Shown in pieces: positions 1-6,058 of a stretch of DNA of 8,450 nt. A model generated the notes under the pieces. The model was not told the DNA's origin and searched no databases. It saw only the letters and a list, made by a program, of their open reading frames with translations. Positions within the stretch are counted from its first letter, which is position 1, and each line of letters starts with the position of its first letter. Origin of the DNA: FEN-727 sp036508635 (lineage in GTDB: Bacteria > Actinomycetota > Geothermincolia > Fen-727 > Anoxymicrobiaceae); contig DATCGY010000128.1 of the NCBI GenBank assembly GCA_036508635.1, positions 1-8,450 of the forward strand, read 5' to 3'. The position numbers were made by a program, and so were the translations under genes.

Positions 1-243
1 CGTGCCGTCCATCTTCGTCCTGATGATCCGGTTGTTGAGCGAGTCCGACACGTAGATATCTCCGTTGGAACCGCCGGTCGTATCGTAGAAGACATCGAAC
101 TCCCGGTGAAAACTGGGGTCCGTTCCGGGGCCGCTCCCTGCCTCGCCCGAAGCGCCGAGTGCGGCGGGCAGGTACGCGAGAACGAGAATAAGTGCGAGCA
201 GCAGGGGTAAGGCGAGCTTGATCGGTCTGTATGATTGCTTCAT
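1..243 (-). CDS. Secreted NHL-repeat / beta-propeller protein, N-terminal part (runs off the left edge)
   Basis: Eighty-one codons are visible, from an ATG at 243 to the window edge. A purine-rich GAGGGGGT ribosome binding site lies about 8 nt upstream of the ATG. The protein starts with a textbook signal peptide: basic MKQSYRPIK, then a hydrophobic stretch at about residues 10-29, with likely cleavage near Gly30/Ala31. A short Gly/Ser-rich mature N-terminus follows. Residues 61-81 (GDIYVSDSLNNRIIRTKMDG) match the NHL repeat pattern (IYVaDs-NnRI), which forms blades of extracytoplasmic beta-propellers. The gene is divergent from the flavoprotein at 453. Most of the protein lies outside the window, so the number of blades and any catalytic or binding role are unknown. 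The signal peptide and the first NHL motif are seen directly; the propeller fold is inferred. Confidence 0.8.
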   Translation of the reverse strand, partial: MKQSYRPIKLALPLLLALILVLAYLPAALGASGEAGSGPGTDPSFHREFDVFYDTTGGSNGDIYVSDSLNNRIIRTKMDGT

Positions 244-337
244 TTCAACAACCCCCTCGGTGTCCGGAGACCGCTCTGGCAGCTTGGAGCTTCGATCCAT
301 CCCTGGTAATAGTTTCGACACTCTGTGTAACGACAGC

Positions 338-368
338 GTTAACCGAACGTTAAAAAAGGGTTAAACGC
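338..368. promoter_or_regulatory. Helically phased GTTAA repeats in the divergent intergenic region (possible operator)
   Basis: Three GTTAA words begin at 338, 349 and 360, exactly 11 bp apart, so all lie on the same DNA face. The outer two are also part of an imperfect inverted repeat: GCGTTAACC at 336-344 against GGGTTAAACGC at 358-368. The site sits between the divergent NHL gene (start 243) and the flavoprotein gene (start 453). I cannot assign a regulator, and no convincing -35/-10 pair is visible for either gene. Confidence 0.35.
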
Positions 369-452
369 CGGCACGTGAAATCTCATCCAATAGTCGCATT
401 CAGCCCTCCGCGCGGGCCTGGCCTCGAACAGGTTCTCTTGGAGGAGTCAAAA

Positions 453-1019
453 ATGGAAAGGTCGATCGCGATCATAGGCGCCGGAATGGGTGGCCTGGCG
501 GCTGGCATCTACGTCCGCCTCAACGGCTATGACACCACGATTTTCGAGCAGCACTCGGTACCCGGAGGGCAGTGCGCCGCCTGGAAGCGAAAGGGCTTCA
601 CGTTCGATGGCTGTATCCACCACCTGTTCGGCACGGGACCCGGCTCGAAGCTGTACGCCGACAGGAAGATGTACGAGGAGGAGAAGCAGAAGGTCGCCGA
701 GACAGTGATCGAGACACTGGAGAGCTCCTATTTCACCGGCCTCAAGAGCCAGGTGGAGGTGATCGATGTCCCGACGCTGATGACGTGGGAACGGTACGTG
801 GGTGGCACAAACGGGTTCATGTCGATGCCAAACAAGAAGTTCAACCCGGTGGACATGCTCCGGGGAAAGCTCGACTCGACCGTGCCGGGGCTCTCCGACT
901 TCCACCTGGTCGGATCGTGGGCGACTTCCGCGGGAGCGCTCTTCGCCAACGCGCTATCCGGCAAGAAGATAATCAGGACTATCTGCGCGAAAGACGGACA
1001 GGCGTTTACCGCCGGCTGA
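453..1019 (+). pseudogene. Internally deleted FAD-dependent oxidoreductase (phytoene desaturase / carotenoid isomerase-like, COG1233 type)
   Basis: The 188-residue frame starts at ATG 453, chosen because GGAGGAG (440-446) lies 6 nt upstream; the frame is open back to a GTG at 375, which has no RBS. Residues 5-32 form an FAD-binding Rossmann start (GAGMGG at 9-14, acidic E32), followed by PGG at 37-39 and DGCIHHLFG at 52-60, as at the N-terminus of phytoene-desaturase-like flavoproteins. From about residue 69 the sequence resembles the C-terminus of the same family: DRKMYEEEK, a VEVIDV segment, a WERYVG segment, then PGLSDFHLVGSW and SGKKIIRTICAKDG near the end. Family members are normally about 480-520 residues, so roughly 300 central residues, including most of the substrate domain, are missing at a junction near nt 645-670. 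The deletion is in frame. The product could be a nonfunctional remnant, an assembly artefact or a reduced protein. I call it a probable pseudogene because half of the FAD and substrate-binding surface is absent. The family is confident; the status is not. Confidence 0.65.
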
Positions 1020-1110
1020 TGCCCTGCGGGGCGAGGAGACCGCGAGAATAACGCATCAAAGGTAGTAGAATGTCCGTGGACAGGACGGGATGACAAACCA
1101 GGGGGGAACG

Positions 1111-1926
1111 ATGGAAGACTTGAGAGGAAGGGTGGTGCTGGTCACCGGGGCCGCTCGAGGCATGGGTAAGCTTCACGCCGAGAACTTCTGCCGCGAGGGA
1201 GCGATTGTCGTCGTCACCGACGTGGATGAGGCCGAGCTCAACAAGACGGCCGACGAACTGAAGTCGCGCGGTTACGAGGCTTACGCGTACTTGCTGGACG
1301 TCTCCGACCGTGAGGCATGCATGGCGCTCGCCGAGCAACTGAAAACTGATGTGGGCGCTGTCGACGTTCTCATTAATAACGCCGGGATCACCGACTGCCA
1401 GGCCGTCCTCGACATGACCGAGGCTTCGGCCCGACGGATGATGGCGGTCAACTTCTTCGGGCAACTCTGGATGATGCAGGCTTTCGTGCCCGACATGATC
1501 AAGCGCGGCTCCGGACACATCCTCAATATGTGTTCCGTCGCGGGAAAATCGGCAATAGCCAACATGGGCGGATACTGCGCGACCAAGTTCGCGATGATCG
1601 GGCTGACCGATGCGATCCGGATGGAGCTCAGCGGCACGGGCGTGCATTTCTCTATTGTCAACCCGGGATTCGTGAAGACCGGCATGTTCGAGGGAGCCAA
1701 AGTCCCGTTCATCACCAGCTGGCAGAAGCCCGAGACTGTCTCCGCGGCGGTGCTGAGAGCGGTCAAGAAGAACCAGGCCGAGGTGTGTGTCCCGCGTTTC
1801 AACGTGCGTCTCGTCGCTTTTGTCAGGGGGCTTTGCATGCCGAAGATGATGGACTTCACGTTCAAGCTGTTCGGTTTGGACAAGGCCATGAAGTCCTGGC
1901 AGAAGGATACCTGCAGGCCTTTCTAG
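1111..1926 (+). CDS. Classical short-chain dehydrogenase/reductase (SDR), NAD(H)-type
   Basis: This 271-residue protein carries the full SDR motif set: cofactor loop TGAARGMG (12-19), Asp37 at the end of the second strand (favouring NAD(H) over NADP(H)), NNAG (89-92), catalytic Asn114, Ser142, Tyr155 and Lys159 (YxxxK in GGYCATKFA), and the PG motif at 185-186. It would oxidise or reduce a hydroxyl/keto group; the substrate is not evident. Residues 226-264 form a basic and hydrophobic C-terminal extension (PRFNVRLVAFVRG, then MMDFTFKLFGL), of the kind found in SDRs that sit at membranes and act on lipid-like substrates; that role is inference. I place the start at ATG 1111, preceded by a GGGGGG run at 1101-1106; the ATG at 1090 is in frame but has its purine run directly abutting it. 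It lies 91 nt after the truncated flavoprotein on the same strand and may be cotranscribed with it. Confidence 0.9.
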   Translation: MEDLRGRVVLVTGAARGMGKLHAENFCREGAIVVVTDVDEAELNKTADELKSRGYEAYAYLLDVSDREACMALAEQLKTDVGAVDVLINNAGITDCQAVLDMTEASARRMMAVNFFGQLWMMQAFVPDMIKRGSGHILNMCSVAGKSAIANMGGYCATKFAMIGLTDAIRMELSGTGVHFSIVNPGFVKTGMFEGAKVPFITSWQKPETVSAAVLRAVKKNQAEVCVPRFNVRLVAFVRGLCMPKMMDFTFKLFGLDKAMKSWQKDTCRPF

Positions 1927-2026
1927 AGGACCCAGGCGGTCAGAAGTCCAACCATTCGCTGAGTCGCGGCCGCAGCCATGCGGGCGATTTACCGGACCGA
2001 GACGTGCTCTTTGCGCCCTTTGCCGT

Positions 2027-2032
2027 TATATT
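2027..2032 (+). promoter_or_regulatory. Possible -10 element upstream of the SpoIID-like gene
   Basis: TATATT (5 of 6 to TATAAT) stands in a short AT-rich patch within the 142-nt gap between the SDR and the SpoIID-like gene, about 37 nt before the proposed TTG start. I see no good -35 hexamer at the right distance, so this is a weak call. The rest of 1927-2068 holds a NotI-type GCGGCCGC palindrome but no clear terminator. Confidence 0.3.
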
Positions 2033-2068
2033 AGATGTATCAGAGGCCGGCAAAACGGGAAAGGTGCC

Positions 2069-3223
2069 TTGTTTCAACGATTCAAAGAGTTGATAGCGCT
2101 CTGGGGACTCCCATCAGACAAGATGGACAGGTTAAAGAACGCCCTCCCGTTCTGGGGATTCCCCGCGATAATAGGGTGCGCCTGCGTCGTCGTCCTCATC
2201 CTGATCGTCGTGACAAGCGGCGGAAGTGGCGCGCGCGTCGCCTACGCTCCCAGGCGCACTCAACCCGTTCAGACCTCCCCTTCCACGGGCGTCCAGGCGC
2301 AAAATACACAGACGTCGCCGGCGACGGCGACCACAAACACAAACACTTCCCTGCGCGTCCCGCTCAAGGGACCTTCCGTTAAGGCGTCAAACACCCTGAG
2401 TTCGGGAAGCGAGGTGCCGTCTGCAGGCTCGACGTTCGTCTTCAAGGGTTACGGGCGGGCTCACGGGGTGGGGCTGTGCATGGACGGAGTCCTGTATCGC
2501 GCCAAGGACGGGCAGTCATACATGGACATAATCAACTATTACTACACGAGCGTTACCGTAGCCCATATAGATGACAGCCGCACCCTCAGGGTGAGGGACA
2601 ACGGGGGAGGCATCCATACTCTCTCGATGAAGGATTACCTCTGCCACCTGGTGGAAGAGCCAGACGACTATCCCGTTGAGGGGCTCAAGGTCCTGTACGT
2701 CGCTGCACGCACCTATGCTTTGAACGTCATCGCCAGGGGAAAACACACGGCGCAAGGCTTCGATATCTGCTCGAGCGGCGAATGCTGCCAGGCGTTCGAC
2801 CCGAATAAAGACATCTCTCACTACCCGAACAGCATCGCCGCCGTCAATGCGACCTCCGGCCAGGTGCTCACTTACGGTGGAGCCCCGATAGACGCCGCCT
2901 ACTGCGGCTCTTGCGGCGGGCATACCGATAACAACGAGGACGTGTGGGGCGGACAGGCTCTGCCGTACCTGAGGGGCAAGCCCGACTCCTACTGCTCGCG
3001 CTCACCCCGTTACTGCACCACGAAAGAGATTTCGGTCGCGGAGCTGAGCTCCAGGCTGGGAGTGGGCCAGCTCAAGCTGGTCGATCTGTCAGACCGCACG
3101 CCGGGAGGTCGAGTGCGAAACGTGCGAATCACCGGCGCGAACGGCTCCAAGACGATCAAGGGCAAAGACCTCGAAGATATCCTCGGGTTCCGCACCACCC
3201 GCTACGAGTACTCCTTCAAGTAA
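2069..3223 (+). CDS. Membrane-anchored SpoIID/LytB-domain cell-wall protein (putative peptidoglycan lytic transglycosylase)
   Basis: The protein is 384 residues. A single TM anchor at about 31-50 follows a short cytoplasmic N-terminus, then a Ser/Thr/Gln-rich linker (about 55-120) that would span the wall. The SpoIID/LytB domain runs from about 124 to 384: GYGRAHGVG (127-135) with the YMDIINYYY segment, the core LVEEPDDYPVEGLKVLYVAARTYAL (194-218), CSSGECCQAF (234-243), CGSCGGHT (279-286) and VWGGQALPYLRG. E196 or E197 occupies the place of the catalytic Glu of SpoIID enzymes, which cleave glycan strands lacking stem peptides. In Bacillus SpoIID the GHG-type motif lies C-terminal; here it comes first, an arrangement I associate with actinobacterial homologues. 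Nine Cys lie on the outer side. No sporulation gene is nearby, so a general wall-remodelling role is more likely. The start is a TTG with GGGAAAGG just upstream; ATG 2123 lacks an RBS, and starting there would lose 18 residues but keep the anchor. Confidence 0.85.
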   Translation: MFQRFKELIALWGLPSDKMDRLKNALPFWGFPAIIGCACVVVLILIVVTSGGSGARVAYAPRRTQPVQTSPSTGVQAQNTQTSPATATTNTNTSLRVPLKGPSVKASNTLSSGSEVPSAGSTFVFKGYGRAHGVGLCMDGVLYRAKDGQSYMDIINYYYTSVTVAHIDDSRTLRVRDNGGGIHTLSMKDYLCHLVEEPDDYPVEGLKVLYVAARTYALNVIARGKHTAQGFDICSSGECCQAFDPNKDISHYPNSIAAVNATSGQVLTYGGAPIDAAYCGSCGGHTDNNEDVWGGQALPYLRGKPDSYCSRSPRYCTTKEISVAELSSRLGVGQLKLVDLSDRTPGGRVRNVRITGANGSKTIKGKDLEDILGFRTTRYEYSFK

Positions 3224-3233
3224 ACCTTCTTCT

Positions 3234-3274
3234 CCCCCTCGAGTGGGAGGGGATAGGAACGGCTATCCCTATCC
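3234..3274. terminator. Possible bidirectional terminator hairpins between convergent genes
   Basis: In the 59-nt gap between the convergent SpoIID-like and MMPL genes there are two adjacent inverted repeats: CCCCTC...GAGGGG, and GGGATAG (3250-3256) with CTATCCC (3263-3269). The second has an alternative pairing, GGATAGG with CCTATCC (3268-3274). Neither is followed by a T-run on either strand, so they are not canonical intrinsic terminators; the position is the main support. Confidence 0.35.
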
Positions 3275-3282
3275 TGTGGGTG

Positions 3283-5745
3283 TCAGGTTGTCAAAGGCTC
3301 GGCGTCTCCGTCCTGGAGAGCAGGTTCCTCGTGCGTCTCGGTCTTGCCTGTAAGACGATAGAGCAGGGCGGGCATCAGGGTCAGCGAGGCGACAACGCAA
3401 ACTGTTATCGCAACGGCGGTGACCGCGCCGAAGCGCCTCAGCGGAACGATACCCGAGAACATAACTATCACGAACGCCGCCACCGTGGTCAGCGCGGCAA
3501 TTATGTTGGCCCGCCCGAGATTCGACATCGTGATGCCTATCGCGTCAGCGGTGGTGTGCTCTCCCGCCCCCTTTTCCTGGATGAAGCGGTACGTGAACAG
3601 GATGCCGAAATTGACACCTATCCCGATGACAAGTGCAGACACCAGCGATGTCATTATGTCGAGGGGCCAGTTGACGATGGTGAGGAAACCGATCTCGGCG
3701 GCGACGCCGGCGAGTGCGACGGTGAGCGTTATGAGCCCGTACGCGAACGAGCGGAAGATGATGACGAGCACGAGGGCGCAGAGCGCGAGTGACAGCGTGG
3801 AGGACAGCGTCTCGGTCGGTATTATGTTTTTCGTCATGTCCTTGGTCAGTGGCGTCATCCCGCCCAGCTTGAACGTAAGCCCCTGGCTGTGAAGGTACTT
3901 GCCAGCGGTGTCCGTCAGGAGTCGCATCTTCTTGTCGACCACGGCGGTCGAGAGAGCTCCCGCGCCGTTCAGAGTGATGAGGGCCGACTTGCCGTCCTCA
4001 CTCAGGAGGCCTCCGATCACGTAACCCCCGTTGGCCTCCGCCGTCTTGAGCGCCTGTTGCGCCTCCGCCCGGGTCGCCGGCAGCTTGCCGTTATTGGCGG
4101 CAGCGAGCACGTCGGGAAGTCCGGTGACGCCCGCACGCGTATACAGCCCTCCGCCGTTCTTGCCAATGACGGCGTCTTCGACCTTCACCATCGCCTCGAG
4201 CGATTTCGGGGACATGACATCGCCGGTCACCATTATCACATCCTGCTGGTGGCCGCCGAAGTACTTCTCGAGCTCGAAGTTGGCGTTCATCCCGGGCAGG
4301 CTCTTGGGCACCAGTTTGCGAAGGTCGGAGTCGGTCCTGAGGCCCCGGAGCTGGACGAACCCGAGGATTATTAAAACCGCGAAAATGATGATGACGGGCG
4401 TCGAGTACCTGGTTGAAAGGCCCGTGAACGAATCCAGCGTGCGGTTGGTGGCACGGGTAAACCAGCCGTGGCTCTTGCGCAGCGAGAGCCCGTCGAAGTA
4501 CATGGTCTTCTGGTCGCCCTCGACCCCGGCTTTCCTCTCGAGGGCCCTCTCGCGGAGCACGATGACAGCAGGCAGCATGGTGACGCTCAGGGTGAAGATG
4601 AACAGGTTTCCCACCGCGCAGGTGATCCCGAAGTCGCGCAGAGCCGGAAGGACGCTGAACCCGAACACCATAAACCCGAACGTGTTGGTTATTGCCGCTA
4701 GCAGCAGCGCGACACCCACCGCCATCAGTGCTTTGCCCACGGACTCGACAGGCTTCGCGTAGCGCTCGACCTCCTCGTAGAACCGTGCGACGAAAGGAAC
4801 CACGAAGGTGAGGGCATGGCCCAGCAACAGCGGCATGACGGCTATCACCGCCACCGTATACTGGATACCCAACCATCCGCACAGGCCGAACGTCCAAACC
4901 AGCGCGAGCAGCATTATCGCGATCGGCAGTACGGTATCAGAGACACGTCTGAACGCGGCGAACAAAGTCAGGATGACCAGTAAAAGGGCGAGGGCGAAGA
5001 GCAGGATGGTCGTGTTCTTTATGTGCGTGTTGAAATCGCGGGCGAGAGTCGCGTCGCCCGAGAGACTCACGGTCACACCTTTCATCGACCCGAGCTTGCT
5101 GTGGAAGTAGTTATCCAGGTCGGCGCCCAGCTTCACCTGCTGTTTTTCGGTAAGCGGACCGGTCTTGATCATCACGAGGGCGGCTTTCCTGTCCGGCGTT
5201 ATGAACCTGCCGACGACCTGCTCGGAAGCCTGCTTGTTTGAGAGGTAGTCCTGCTCGACCACCGCGTGGAAATCTTTGCCGGTGAAGGTCTTTACGTTGG
5301 CATTCGTCACAGCGCTCATCGGCAGGTTTATACCGCGGGAGGCCATCTCACGCTGCATGTTCGCGATGAAGGGCGTCAGGTAATCCTGGATGACCAGCAC
5401 CTTTTTACCCGCTGCGTTCGCGCGGGTCTGTATCTGTCCCGCGTTGAATCGGGGGTCTTTGTTGAGGTTCTCGTCGAGGCCGACGAGAAACTGCGTTATG
5501 TCGTTGTCGGTGACGTCAGGCGCCTTGATCAGCACGAACTCATATGAGATGCCGCCGAATTTCTTATCCAGCGAGTTGATCGCCTGCACGCTGGGGAACT
5601 TCTGCGGGAGGAGGCTCTGGTAAGTCACATGACCCTTGAGGAACAGCAGCCCGAAGCCAAACCCCACGGTCATTACGAGGCAGATGGACACAACTGTCCA
5701 TGGGTGCCGCCTTATTATTCTTGAGATCCTCGCGAACCCGTCCAT
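3283..5745 (-). CDS. MMPL/RND-superfamily exporter, 12 TM segments
   Basis: The 820-residue protein has the two-fold repeat of MMPL/RND transporters. TM1 is at about 17-36, then an extracytoplasmic loop (37-244), TM2-TM6 at about 245-265, 272-292, 296-320, 340-362 and 372-396, and a cytoplasmic linker. The second half has TM7 at 449-464, a second large loop (465-647) and TM8-TM12 at about 648-664, 668-690, 698-719, 747-765 and 772-796, ending in an acidic tail. Each TM2-6/TM8-12 bundle resembles a sterol-sensing-like domain. Such proteins export lipids or other hydrophobic molecules at the expense of the proton gradient; the cargo here is unknown. The residues aligning with the usual Asp-Tyr proton-relay pair are Thr313-Phe314 in TM4 and Asn712-Phe713 in TM10, which is atypical. 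The start is ATG 5745, preceded by GGGAAAGG with about 6 nt spacing; a TTG 21 nt upstream is in frame but less likely. It is convergent with the SpoIID-like gene and has its own likely promoter. Confidence 0.9.
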   Translation of the reverse strand: MDGFARISRIIRRHPWTVVSICLVMTVGFGFGLLFLKGHVTYQSLLPQKFPSVQAINSLDKKFGGISYEFVLIKAPDVTDNDITQFLVGLDENLNKDPRFNAGQIQTRANAAGKKVLVIQDYLTPFIANMQREMASRGINLPMSAVTNANVKTFTGKDFHAVVEQDYLSNKQASEQVVGRFITPDRKAALVMIKTGPLTEKQQVKLGADLDNYFHSKLGSMKGVTVSLSGDATLARDFNTHIKNTTILLFALALLLVILTLFAAFRRVSDTVLPIAIMLLALVWTFGLCGWLGIQYTVAVIAVMPLLLGHALTFVVPFVARFYEEVERYAKPVESVGKALMAVGVALLLAAITNTFGFMVFGFSVLPALRDFGITCAVGNLFIFTLSVTMLPAVIVLRERALERKAGVEGDQKTMYFDGLSLRKSHGWFTRATNRTLDSFTGLSTRYSTPVIIIFAVLIILGFVQLRGLRTDSDLRKLVPKSLPGMNANFELEKYFGGHQQDVIMVTGDVMSPKSLEAMVKVEDAVIGKNGGGLYTRAGVTGLPDVLAAANNGKLPATRAEAQQALKTAEANGGYVIGGLLSEDGKSALITLNGAGALSTAVVDKKMRLLTDTAGKYLHSQGLTFKLGGMTPLTKDMTKNIIPTETLSSTLSLALCALVLVIIFRSFAYGLITLTVALAGVAAEIGFLTIVNWPLDIMTSLVSALVIGIGVNFGILFTYRFIQEKGAGEHTTADAIGITMSNLGRANIIAALTTVAAFVIVMFSGIVPLRRFGAVTAVAITVCVVASLTLMPALLYRLTGKTETHEEPALQDGDAEPLTT

Positions 5746-5777
5746 TGATGCCTTTCCCGAGCCCAACGATCAACCAT

Positions 5778-6044
5778 TCAAGCAACGTAAGAGTATAGCA
5801 TCAACCGCGAACCCGGTACTCCCACGCCTGGTCGAGCTGCACTATTCCGGGCGGGAACGATCATGCTTCGTCGATGAGTGGTTCGGCGACTCTTGGCCTT
5901 CTCGACTTGCGGCGTGGTGCCGGCGAACCAGTACGCGAGGGTCAGCGGGACGATGAGGCCTGGCTGCCACTTGGGGGCCTTGAACAGGCACTTCTTGAGC
6001 CGGGTCTCTCCAGGCCCGGCTCCGGGCGGCCTCAGAGGCCCCCC
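5778..6044 (-). other. 313-base gap (5746-6058) without a recognisable gene; holds an 88-codon open frame lacking a start codon
   Basis: This covers most of the gap between the end of the URO-D-like gene (6059) and the start of the MMPL gene (5745). One minus-strand frame is open between stops at 6045-6047 and 5778-5780. Its first part reads somewhat like protein (for example KAPKWQPGLIVPLTLAYWF, about 5983-5927), but its first ATG lies far inside, no RBS precedes any start, and I recognise no family. It could be a gene remnant or a chance frame in GC-rich DNA. The gap also holds a structured element (5968-6051) and the MMPL promoter. Confidence 0.25.
5792..5800 (-). promoter_or_regulatory. 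Extended -10 promoter for the MMPL gene
   Basis: Read on the minus strand this is TGCTATACT: an extended -10 (TGn) joined to TATACT, 5 of 6 to TATAAT. Transcription would start near 5785, giving a leader of about 40 nt before ATG 5745. No good -35 is present, which is tolerable for an extended -10 promoter. It would let the transporter be expressed separately from the methyltransferase cluster upstream. Confidence 0.5.
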
Positions 6045-6051
6045 TCAAGTG
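5968..6051. repeat. Strongly structured inverted-repeat element downstream of the URO-D-like gene
   Basis: Nested inverted repeats lie just past the URO-D stop codon (minus-strand reading). There is a perfect 8-bp stem GAGCCGGG (5997-6004) with CCCGGCTC (6015-6022), a GGCCTCAGAGGCC palindrome (6028-6040), and an outer arm CACTTGGGGG (5968-5977) that can pair with CCCC-T-CAAGTG (6041-6051) with one bulge. A direct repeat CTCAAGTG occurs at 6044-6051 and 6058-6065; the second copy overlaps the URO-D stop. No T-run follows, so it may be a non-canonical terminator or a 3' mRNA-stabilising fold; this is inference. Confidence 0.45.
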
Positions 6052-6058
6052 TTTGGTC

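Noticed and set aside
375..452. Upstream GTG start extending the flavoprotein by 26 residues
   Set aside because: The extra residues do not resemble the family N-terminus, no RBS precedes the GTG, and the Rossmann segment with a strong RBS begins at 453.
1071..1082. Inverted repeat TGTCC-GT-GGACA upstream of the SDR
   Set aside because: Five-bp arms with a 2-nt loop; it could be an operator half-site pair, but no promoter elements flank it convincingly.
4091..4897. Long minus-strand frame inside the MMPL gene
   Set aside because: It is Arg/Pro/Gly-rich, has no family resemblance and lies in an alternate frame within a clear membrane transporter.
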